Of a stretch of DNA of 64,000 nt, positions 11,313 through 18,164 are shown piece after piece (within the stretch, counting starts at the first letter, position 1; the number at the start of each line of letters is the position of its first letter). Origin of the DNA: Nocardioides carbamazepini. GTDB taxonomy: Bacteria; Actinomycetota; Actinomycetes; Propionibacteriales; Nocardioidaceae. The stretch lies in NCBI RefSeq assembly GCF_024614185.1, contig NZ_JAHTLF010000016.1, forward strand, positions 868,001-932,000, written 5' to 3'. A program made the translations under genes and the position numbers. The notes below the pieces were generated by a model. The model did not search any database. It worked only from the letters and a program-made list of their open reading frames with translations, and was not told the DNA's origin.

Positions 11313-13514
11313 ATGCGCCTGGACCCCGCGCCGCGGATCGCGGTCTGGAGGCTGCGGATCCGGGCGGGCCGGCAGCCGGTCGTCGCCGTCCTGGTCGGCC
11401 TGACCCTGCTGGTCCAGGCCGGTGACTGGTGGACGCTCGCGCCCACGGCACCGGTCGGTACGGCGCTCGCCGCGGGGCTGACCGTTGCCGGCGCGGCTGC
11501 GGCGCTGCGCGGAGGTAGCCGGCGCGGTGGGCTCTGGCAGGCGGTCGCGGTGCTGCTGCTGGGCGTCTCCGTGGTCGCCGGACCGTGGCTGACTCCGCCC
11601 GCGTCGTGGTCGTCACCCTGGTGGCCGTTGACCACGGCGTCGCTCCTGGGCTGCCTCGTGGTGATCGACCGGATCGGCGGTCGGTGGTCGGTCCTGGCCG
11701 GCTGCCTGCCGGTCGCGCTGGCGGCCGTCGGCCTGGCGCTCACCGAACCGGCGGACGGCGCGTTCCCGATCGGGACCGTGGTGGCCCAGACGGCTCACCA
11801 CCTGGGGACGATCGGGGTCTGCGCCGCGGTGGTGTGGGCGGTCTCGAACGTCGCCGACCTCGTCGACCACGCGGACCTGCCGGGCGAGGCGGGGCGACTG
11901 GCCGCGGCCCGGGCGGCCGCACTGCGCCGGATCCGGCCGGAGGTGGCGCGTCAGGTGCACGACCGGGTGCTGCCCGTGTTGCAGCTGGTCGCGATGGAGC
12001 GCGCCGACGTGAGCGCCGTGGCGTGCCGCGAGGGCGCCCGGTCGCTGCGCCGGGGGAGCGCCTCGGAGCCGGCCATCGTCGACCTGGTCTCCGTGGTCCG
12101 CGCCCTCCCCAGCGGAGCCGTGAGGGTCCAGCTCCGCGGTGCGCAGGCGGCGATCGTGCCGCGGCTGGTGGGCGAGACGCTGGTGGCGGCGGTGGACGAG
12201 GCGCTGCGGAACGTGGCCCGGCACGCCGGCGTGACCGGGGCGGTGGTCGAGATCGGCAGCCCGTTGCCGTTGGCCGCCGGGGTCCGGGTCCGGGTGATCG
12301 ACGAGGGGCGCGGCTTCGACCTGGCCGACGTCCCGGCCGACCGGCACGGCGTCGTCGGCTCCATCGGCGACCGGATGCGCGCCCTGGGTGGCAGCGCCGC
12401 CATCGCCTCCGCTCCCGGCCGGGGCACCACCGTGACGCTCGGCTGGCGACCGCCGCCCGAGCCGCGGACCGGGACCGCGCCGGCCGCCCTCGGTCCCGCC
12501 GGTGCCCGTCGGCTGCTGTGGCCGGCGGCGGTGCACCCGGCGGTCAACGTCGTGGCCGTCGTCGCGACGGCGGGCTCCCTGAGCCACCCGGGGCTCGGGA
12601 TCGGCGGTGCGGCCGGTCTGCTCGCGCTCGTGCTGTTCCTGGTTCACCGGATCCCGCGGCGCCCGCTGTTGGGTGCCGGTACGGCGTCCGCCGCCCTCGG
12701 CATGGTGGTCTGCGTGGCCGCGGCCGGCGCGGCGGTGCCGTCCGGGGCGAGCGATCCGTCGCTGTTCGGCACCGGGTCGTCGGCGGCCGCGGTGGTCGCC
12801 GTGATCGGGGCGGTGCGCCCGCGCCGCCCGGCGCTGCTGACCGGCCTCGCCCTGATGCTCACCGTGCTCGGCGTCCTGGTGGCGCGGTTCACGCCGTCAC
12901 CTGCCTGGTGGGTCGTCCTCGTGGCGCCGCTGGTCGGCGTGGGCGCTGGCGCGGTGATGGGCGCGCTGATCCGCCGGGCCGGCCGCGAGGTGCTCGCCGC
13001 GGGCATGCTGGCCGGCTACCGGCTCTCCGGCACCGACAGCTCGGCGCTACGGCGACTGGTCGGCGAGCTGGACCCGGCCGCGCCGGCGCTGCTCGACGGG
13101 CTGGCCGACGGCTCGATCGACCCGGCGGCCGAAGCGGTGCGGCGGGCGGCCGTGGCCACCGAGCAGCGGCTCCGTGAGGGGCTCACCTTCCTGCACGTTC
13201 CGCGCACCCACCAGGCCGTCGGTGCCGCCCGGGACTCCGGCGTGCCCGTGGTGCTGCACCTGGCGGTCGGTCTCGGCGCCGAGGAGGACGCCGCGCTGGC
13301 CCGCCTCGTGGACGATGCGACCGGCCGCGCCGCGCCCGGCGTACGGCTGACGGTGAGCGCGCGGCGCTCCGGAGCCGGGTGGCGGCTGTCCGTCCTGGGG
13401 GCCGGTCCCGGCGATGCGGTCGAGCACCGGGTGATCACCCTGACACCGGTCGGCGGGTCGGTGCATCAGCCGACTTGGCCGGGGTCGTCCGCCGGGGAAG
13501 GATCGGGAGAATGA
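11313..13514 (+). CDS. cassette A: histidine kinase with central kinase core and two membrane blocks
   Basis: A 733-residue protein. Residues ~22-183 form five or six membrane helices. The phosphoacceptor region follows (RQVHDRVLPVLQ, His216), then a Bergerat ATPase domain with N box DEALRNVARHA (Asn300), G1 box VIDEGRGFD (Asp330) and G2 GSIGDRMRALGG. This is the NarL/HisKA_3 type. Unusually, residues ~401-553 form a second set of helices and ~560-700 a second cytosolic domain that resembles a degenerate ATPase domain without G1. The gene overlaps its response regulator by ATGA. The signal sensed is unknown. The paralogue at 18165 has the same architecture, so this is not a local fusion artefact. 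Confidence 0.85.
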   Translation: MRLDPAPRIAVWRLRIRAGRQPVVAVLVGLTLLVQAGDWWTLAPTAPVGTALAAGLTVAGAAAALRGGSRRGGLWQAVAVLLLGVSVVAGPWLTPPASWSSPWWPLTTASLLGCLVVIDRIGGRWSVLAGCLPVALAAVGLALTEPADGAFPIGTVVAQTAHHLGTIGVCAAVVWAVSNVADLVDHADLPGEAGRLAAARAAALRRIRPEVARQVHDRVLPVLQLVAMERADVSAVACREGARSLRRGSASEPAIVDLVSVVRALPSGAVRVQLRGAQAAIVPRLVGETLVAAVDEALRNVARHAGVTGAVVEIGSPLPLAAGVRVRVIDEGRGFDLADVPADRHGVVGSIGDRMRALGGSAAIASAPGRGTTVTLGWRPPPEPRTGTAPAALGPAGARRLLWPAAVHPAVNVVAVVATAGSLSHPGLGIGGAAGLLALVLFLVHRIPRRPLLGAGTASAALGMVVCVAAAGAAVPSGASDPSLFGTGSSAAAVVAVIGAVRPRRPALLTGLALMLTVLGVLVARFTPSPAWWVVLVAPLVGVGAGAVMGALIRRAGREVLAAGMLAGYRLSGTDSSALRRLVGELDPAAPALLDGLADGSIDPAAEAVRRAAVATEQRLREGLTFLHVPRTHQAVGAARDSGVPVVLHLAVGLGAEEDAALARLVDDATGRAAPGVRLTVSARRSGAGWRLSVLGAGPGDAVEHRVITLTPVGGSVHQPTWPGSSAGEGSGE
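13457..13479 (+). repeat. 23-bp sequence shared with cassette B (copy 1)
   Basis: These 23 bases (GTCGGTGCATCAGCCGACTT plus three) are identical to 20363-20385 and encode the kinase C-terminal tail SVHQPTW in both cassettes. The unit contains a short inverted repeat (GTCGG/CCGAC). It ends about 30 bases before the coupled regulator start, upstream of GAAGGAT. Flanking codons differ between the copies. Confidence 0.7.
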
Positions 13515-14215
13515 CGACGGAGCCGATCGCCATCGTGGCCGTCGACGACCATCCTGTCGTGGTCGAGGGGCTGCGCTCGGCGCTGGAGCGCCGGGGCTTC
13601 GCGTTCCGGTGGCTCGGCTCGGCGCGGACGGCGGCCGCGCTCCACCTCCTGCTCGACGAGGCCGAGCAGGAGCCCGACCTGGCCTTGGTGGACCTGCACC
13701 TGGGCGACGGGTCGGACTCCGAGGACCTGATCCGGACTCTCACCGGCCGCGGGATCCGGTGCGTGGTGCTCACCAGTGAGAGCCGCCCGGTCCCGCTGCG
13801 GCGGGCGGTGGCTGCCGGCGCTGTCGGGCTCATCCTCAAGTCGGACCCGCTGGAGCAGATCGTGTCGGTGCTCGAGCAGGTCGACCAGGCCGGGCTGGCG
13901 ACGTCCAGCGAGCTGGCCCACGCGCTGGTCACCGACGAGCAGGTGTGCGCCCGGCTCGCGCCCCGTGAGCTGGAGGTCCTGCAGCTGCTGGCCGACGGCC
14001 ACACCCGTCGCTCGATCGCGCGTGCCTTCGACCCGCCCCTCTCCGAGTCGACCGTCTCCACCTACGTCGAACGGGTCTTCCAGCAGTACCGGCTGCTCGG
14101 CCGCACCGTGCGCAACACGGTCGAGGCGGTCCGTGAGGCCACGGCCGACGGCTATTTCGGCGAGCCCGCGCGGCCGGTGTCGGTGGATCCACCGACGGCA
14201 GAAGACCCGACCTGA
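13511..14215 (+). CDS. cassette A: LuxR-type response regulator
   Basis: A 234-residue two-domain regulator. The receiver (~6-125) has the acidic pair D12-D13, phosphoacceptor D61 (LALVDLHLGD), the Thr in VVLTSES and the Lys in LILKSD. The HTH (~150-210) reads LAPRELEVLQLLADGHTRR then SESTVSTYVERVFQQY, a LuxR/GerE-like fold with an atypical longer turn. ATG 13511 overlaps the kinase stop. It is strikingly similar to the cassette B regulator across both domains, so the two may share targets or be able to cross-talk. The nearest plausible target is the secreted-protein gene 62 bases downstream. Confidence 0.9.
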   Translation: MTTEPIAIVAVDDHPVVVEGLRSALERRGFAFRWLGSARTAAALHLLLDEAEQEPDLALVDLHLGDGSDSEDLIRTLTGRGIRCVVLTSESRPVPLRRAVAAGAVGLILKSDPLEQIVSVLEQVDQAGLATSSELAHALVTDEQVCARLAPRELEVLQLLADGHTRRSIARAFDPPLSESTVSTYVERVFQQYRLLGRTVRNTVEAVREATADGYFGEPARPVSVDPPTAEDPT

Positions 14216-14277
14216 CGCGTTACTCGCAGATCTCTAGCGTCGTGGGCGTCCACCCACCGTGACTTCAGGAGGTTTCC

Positions 14278-14667
14278 ATGTCGACGAAGCGAGCAGGACG
14301 GATCAGGCGGCGGATCGCCGGGGCGGTGGCCGCGCTCGCCGCGGCGGCCTCGATCGGCGTCGTCCAGGCGGCGCCGGCCCAGGCCATCGAACCCTGCACC
14401 TTCTGGACGCCCAACCCGCTCAGCATCGGAGCCGACCCCTTCGGCTGGGGCCCGTCGAGCTGCTGGGCCAATCCCGGGACGCGCTACGTCAACCTGCCCG
14501 GCCAGCGGATGCTGGACTCCGGGAACAATGCCGGCTACGTACTCTACCAGCGGCCCGGCTCGTCCCGGCTGGACAAGCGGAGCTTCGGCAAGTTCGAGCG
14601 GAAGTGGCTCAACAACGTGGGCATCACGGGTTACACCGTCACGGTCCGGCAGATCGTCATCTACTGA
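14278..14667 (+). CDS. cassette A: small secreted protein
   Basis: A 129-residue preprotein with a Sec signal peptide (KRAGRIRRR, then an Ala-rich core) and a likely cleavage after AQA at residue 36. The mature ~93 residues begin IEPCTFWTPNP, hold two cysteines (C40 and C62, in PSSCWANPG) that could form a disulfide, and end in TVRQIVIY. ATG 14278 has a strong AGGAGG. I do not recognise the family. Its position mirrors the secreted gene at 21279, so it is a candidate output or ligand of the kinase, by inference only. Confidence 0.75.
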   Translation: MSTKRAGRIRRRIAGAVAALAAAASIGVVQAAPAQAIEPCTFWTPNPLSIGADPFGWGPSSCWANPGTRYVNLPGQRMLDSGNNAGYVLYQRPGSSRLDKRSFGKFERKWLNNVGITGYTVTVRQIVIY

Positions 14668-14776
14668 CCGACGCGCGGGCTCGTCGCGCTCAGGTCCCCA
14701 ACTCGGGGCCGTGGCGGTGCATGATGGCGCCTAGCCGGGGCGTCCGGGTGCCCCACATGACAGAAGGGGCTCGCTC

Positions 14777-15088
14777 ATGCTCTGGACCATCATCGTCACC
14801 CTGGTCGGCGGCACGATCATCGGACTCATCGGCAAGGCCGTGGCGCCCGGGGACCGGACGAAGTTCCCGCTGTGGCTCACGGTCGCGTGCGGTGTCGTCG
14901 GCATGCTCGTCGGCAGCCTGCTCTACTGGGTGCTCTTCGGGCACAACAACAAGCCGTTCGACAACCACGAGGCCACCTGGGACAACGCCACCAACGGGAT
15001 CGACTGGCTGCGCCACCTGTGGCAGGTCGGGGTGGCCGCGGTCGCGGTGATCGTGGCGGCGGCGCTGACGGGGCGCAAGCGAGCCTGA
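14777..15088 (+). CDS. small membrane protein, GlsB/YeaQ/YmgE-like
   Basis: A 103-residue protein with three hydrophobic segments (~1-20 beginning MLWTIIVTLVGGTIIGLIGK, ~32-52, ~78-98) and a polar loop rich in Asn/Asp. The N-terminal GGxxIGxIGKxxxPG pattern is that of the transglycosylase-associated GlsB/YeaQ stress-response family. These small membrane proteins are linked to acid or envelope stress. ATG 14777 follows AAGGGG. It stands alone between cassette A and the convergent fumC. Confidence 0.7.
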   Translation: MLWTIIVTLVGGTIIGLIGKAVAPGDRTKFPLWLTVACGVVGMLVGSLLYWVLFGHNNKPFDNHEATWDNATNGIDWLRHLWQVGVAAVAVIVAAALTGRKRA

Positions 15089-15104
15089 GCCGGCTCCTGC
15101 GCCC

Positions 15105-16487
15105 CTAGGGGTGGGTCATGGACATCAGGTCGAGCGCGGCGTCGAGCTCCTCGAGGGTGAGGTCGCCGCGCTCGACGTACCCCAGGGCGAGCACGGTCTC
15201 GCGGATCGTGCTGCCGCTGGCGAGTGCCTGCTTGGCGACCTTGGCCGCGGCCTCGTAGCCGAGGTGCTTGTTGAGCGGCGTCACGACGGACGGTGACGAG
15301 GCGGCGTAGCGGAGCATCCGGTCGGCGTCGGCCGTGATCCCGTCGACGCACCGCTCGGCGAGCGTGACGCAGGCCCGCCCGAGCAGCCGGATCGACTCGA
15401 GGACGTTGCGGGCCAGGACCGGCATGGCGACGTTGAGCTCGAAGCTGCCGCTGGCGCCGGCCGCGGTGACGGCGGCGTCGTTGCCGATCACCTGCATGCA
15501 GACCATGAGGGTCGCCTCGGGGAGCACCGGGTTGACCTTGCCGGGCATGATCGAGGAGCCCGGCTGGAGATCGGGCAGGTGGATCTCGGCCAGGCCGGTC
15601 GTCGGTCCGGAGCCCATCCAGCGCAGGTCGTTGCAGATCTTGGTGAGGCCGACGGCGATCGTGCGCAGCACCCCGCTGAGCTCGACGAGGGAGTCTCGGG
15701 TCCCCTGCGCCTCGAAGTGGTTGCGGGCCTCGGTGAACACCTGGCCGGTCGCCACGCTCAACGCCTCGATGGCAGCCGCCGCGAAGCCGGGCGGCGTGTT
15801 GATGCCGGTGCCGACCGCCGTGCCGCCGAGCGGGAGCTCCCGGACCCGGGGGAGGACGGCGGTGAGCCGCTCCACGCCGTAGTGGACGGTCGCGGCATAG
15901 CCCCCGAACTCCTGGCCGAGCGTCACCGGTGTCGCGTCCATCAGGTGGGTGCGTCCCGACTTCACCAGGCCGGCGAACTCGTCGGCCTTGGCGCCCAGCG
16001 ATGTCGCGAGCCGTCCGAGGGCCGGCACCAGGTCGTCGGCGACCGCCAGGGTGGCCGCGACGTGGATCGCGGTCGGGAAGGTGTCGTTGCTCGACTGGCT
16101 GGCGTTGACGTGGTCGTTGGGATGGGCGACCACGCCCTCACGCGCGCACAGCGAGGCGATGACCTCGTTGGCGTTCATGTTGGAGCTGGTGCCGGACCCG
16201 GTCTGGAAGACGTCGATCGGGAACTGGTCGTCGTGGCGGCCGTCGGCGACCGCGTGTGCCGCCGTCGCGATGGCGCCCCCGAGCGCCGGGTCGAGCACCC
16301 CGAGCTCGACGTTGGCCGCGGCGGCCGCTGCCTTCACGTGGCCCAGTGCGTGGATGAGGGCCGGCTCGATCGGCGTACCGCTGATGGGGAAGTTCTCGAC
16401 GGCGCGCTGGGTCTGGGCCTGCCACAGGGCGTCGGCGGGGACCCGGATCTCGCCCATGGAGTCGTGCTCGGTGCGGAAGTCGCTCAC
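15105..16487 (-). CDS. fumC: class II fumarate hydratase
   Basis: The oxygen-stable, iron-free fumarase of the TCA cycle, 460 residues. The aspartase/fumarase signature [11 protein letters not shown] is present (~315), along with [14 protein letters not shown] (~96-109) and [12 protein letters not shown]. It starts [17 protein letters not shown]. It is divergent from the GntR gene, with only 51 bases between starts. An iron-dependent class I fumarase is also encoded at 21711-23399, so the organism carries both types close together. Confidence 0.97.
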   Translation of the reverse strand: MSDFRTEHDSMGEIRVPADALWQAQTQRAVENFPISGTPIEPALIHALGHVKAAAAAANVELGVLDPALGGAIATAAHAVADGRHDDQFPIDVFQTGSGTSSNMNANEVIASLCAREGVVAHPNDHVNASQSSNDTFPTAIHVAATLAVADDLVPALGRLATSLGAKADEFAGLVKSGRTHLMDATPVTLGQEFGGYAATVHYGVERLTAVLPRVRELPLGGTAVGTGINTPPGFAAAAIEALSVATGQVFTEARNHFEAQGTRDSLVELSGVLRTIAVGLTKICNDLRWMGSGPTTGLAEIHLPDLQPGSSIMPGKVNPVLPEATLMVCMQVIGNDAAVTAAGASGSFELNVAMPVLARNVLESIRLLGRACVTLAERCVDGITADADRMLRYAASSPSVVTPLNKHLGYEAAAKVAKQALASGSTIRETVLALGYVERGDLTLEELDAALDLMSMTHP

Positions 16488-16526
16488 CGTTCGAGCCTAC
16501 CCAGGTCGCTGATTGGATTGTTCTAG

Positions 16527-16532
16527 TATGAT
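16527..16532 (+). promoter_or_regulatory. -10 box of the GntR gene, leaderless-type
   Basis: TATGAT at 16527-16532 ends six bases before ATG 16539, in a locally A/T-rich island (ATTGTTCTAGTATGATGCAA). This fits a leaderless transcript whose first base is the start codon, common in actinobacteria. No clear -35 is seen, as often with regulated promoters. The island also covers the region upstream of fumC. Confidence 0.5.
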
Positions 16533-16538
16533 GCAAAC

Positions 16539-16901
16539 ATGTTGATCCGCGTGGACCCCGCCAGCCCCCTCGGGCTGGCCGATCAGATCGCGGCGCAGGT
16601 GCGCGCGGCGGTCATCGACGGGAGCCTGCGGGGCGGCGACAAGCTGCCGCCCGCCCGGGAGCTGGCGGCCGCGCTCGACGTCAACATGCACACCGTGCTG
16701 CGCGCCTACGCGGCGCTGCGCGACGAGGGGATCGTCGACCTCCGCCGCGGGCGCGGAGCGCACGTGCGCAGCGACCTCGCCGAGCCCGACCGGGAACGCG
16801 TCGCGCTCCGGCGCGAGGTGCGTGACCTGCTCGATCGTGCCGCCCGCATCGGCATCACCCCCGAAGAACTCGTCAACGAGATCCGGAAGGCCCTCCCATG
16901 A
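16539..16901 (+). CDS. GntR family regulator, YtrA subfamily
   Basis: A 120-residue repressor made of a winged HTH (GLADQIAAQVRAAVIDGSLR ... LPPARELAAALDVNMHTVLR ... LRRGRGAHV) and a short helical tail of ~45 residues, the size of the YtrA subgroup, which lacks a large ligand domain. It overlaps the following membrane-protein gene by ATGA. In Bacillus YtrA controls an ABC transporter operon under cell-wall stress. Here the only coupled partner is a DUF1648 protein, so autoregulation of this pair is the simplest reading. Confidence 0.88.
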   Translation: MLIRVDPASPLGLADQIAAQVRAAVIDGSLRGGDKLPPARELAAALDVNMHTVLRAYAALRDEGIVDLRRGRGAHVRSDLAEPDRERVALRREVRDLLDRAARIGITPEELVNEIRKALP

Positions 16902-17845
16902 CCAGCCCCCGCCAGCTCCTCGCCGCTCTCGTCGTGCTCCAGGCGCCCGTCTGGGCCGCCGGAGTGGGTCTCGCCCTTCGCGGGGACGTCCCCGACCCGG
17001 TGCCGACCCACTGGGACCTCGCCGGGGACGTCGACGGCACCCTCGCCCTGCCCGTCTTCACCGTCGTCGTGCTCGCGGTGGTCGGTGCGGCGACGGCGCT
17101 CGCGCTCGGCCTCGTCGCCGCCTCCGGCCGACGCTCGGCGCTGGCGTCGCTGGGCGCCGCCGGTGCCACCTGGCTCGCCTGGCTGCCGGCTGCGCTCTAT
17201 GCGGCGACGCTCGTCGCGTCCGCCGACGCCGCTCGGGCCGCGGACGTCCGGCTGCCGCTCGTGACGATCCTGCTCGCGACACTGCTGCCGTTCGTCGCCG
17301 CGCTGGTGGTCCACCGCCTGCTGCCGAGCCCGGTCTGGCGTGAGCAGCCGCTGCCGGCCGAGAGCGCGACCCTCGCGCTGGCCGACGGCGAGCGGGTGGC
17401 CTGGGTCGGTCAGGCGAGCTCCCGCGCCCTGCTGGTCCTGGGGGTCGTGCTCGGCCTGGGCACGGTCCCGCTGTGGTTCGCCGTCTGGCCCGCGGCGCTC
17501 GCCGCCGGGCTCGCCGCGATCGCGGTCGCCTGGGTCCACGTGGTCACGGTCCGCGTCGACGACGCCGGCGTCGCCGTCTCGTGGGGACCGGCCCAGTGGC
17601 CGCGGGTCCGGGTCGGCCTGGCCGACATCGCCTCGGCCGAGGCGGGCGACATCGAGCCGCTCCGCTGGGGCGGGTGGGGCTACCGGCGGACCACGCGGGG
17701 CCGTGCGGCGGTGGCGCGCCGGGGCGAGGGGCTCGTGCTCACGCTCCGGGACGGGCAGCGGTTCGCGGCGACGGTGGACCGGCCGGAGCCTGCCGCCGAG
17801 CTGGTGAACGCGCTCGTGGTCCGGCTCAGTCGAACAGCTCGCTGA
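16898..17845 (+). CDS. DUF1648 membrane protein
   Basis: A 315-residue protein. Residues ~8-60 carry the DUF1648 pattern, in which DPVPTHWDLAGDVDG sits between two helices. Further helices lie at ~80-105, ~118-140 and ~170-210, and the C-terminal ~100 residues form a soluble PH-like domain (RVDDAGVAVSWGPAQWPRVRV). It is cotranscribed with the GntR gene through a 4-base overlap. Its end overlaps the convergent zinc-ribbon gene by 20 bases. The function is unknown; related GntR/DUF1648 pairs suggest an envelope or immunity role. Confidence 0.8.
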   Translation: MTSPRQLLAALVVLQAPVWAAGVGLALRGDVPDPVPTHWDLAGDVDGTLALPVFTVVVLAVVGAATALALGLVAASGRRSALASLGAAGATWLAWLPAALYAATLVASADAARAADVRLPLVTILLATLLPFVAALVVHRLLPSPVWREQPLPAESATLALADGERVAWVGQASSRALLVLGVVLGLGTVPLWFAVWPAALAAGLAAIAVAWVHVVTVRVDDAGVAVSWGPAQWPRVRVGLADIASAEAGDIEPLRWGGWGYRRTTRGRAAVARRGEGLVLTLRDGQRFAATVDRPEPAAELVNALVVRLSRTAR

Positions 17846-18110
17846 GCCAGGACTCGCGCTTGCGCTTCTTGTAGTAGCCCTGCTGTTGCGGCGGGTACTG
17901 CTGCTGGCGCGGCTCGCGGTAGTTGTCGTACTGCTTCTGCTGCGGCGCCTGCTGCTGCGGCGCGGGCTGGGGCAGGTCGGCGGAGCGGTCGATGATCTTG
18001 TCGAGCTCGCCACGGTCGAGCCACACGCCCCGGCACTGGGGGCAGTAGTCGATCTCGATGCCGTTCCGCTCGCTCATCACCAGCGTGGACTCGTCGTTGG
18101 GGCAGCGCAT
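17826..18110 (-). CDS. zf-TFIIB type zinc-ribbon protein
   Basis: A 94-residue protein. Residues 1-40 form a zinc-ribbon domain, MRCPNDESTLVM then YCPQCRGVWLDRGELDKIID, in which the first knuckle is CPND rather than CxxC. A low-complexity Gln/Pro/Tyr-rich linker (PQQQAPQQKQYDNY and similar) follows, then a basic KKRKRESWLSELFD tail. I start at ATG 18110 because it gives the family's usual N-terminus; an in-frame ATG at 18137 adds nine unconserved residues. It is divergent from kinase B, 54 bases away. Its function is unknown. Confidence 0.8.
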   Translation of the reverse strand: MRCPNDESTLVMSERNGIEIDYCPQCRGVWLDRGELDKIIDRSADLPQPAPQQQAPQQKQYDNYREPRQQQYPPQQQGYYKKRKRESWLSELFD

Positions 18111-18164
18111 GCCTGGTCCAACGCGCCGGCGCGGCATCGGGTTCCCGAATGCAAGGATGGACGG

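Noticed and set aside
15101-15112. CCCCTAGGGG palindrome between the GlsB-like gene and fumC
   Set aside because: Too short for a convincing terminator or operator, and it overlaps the fumC stop.
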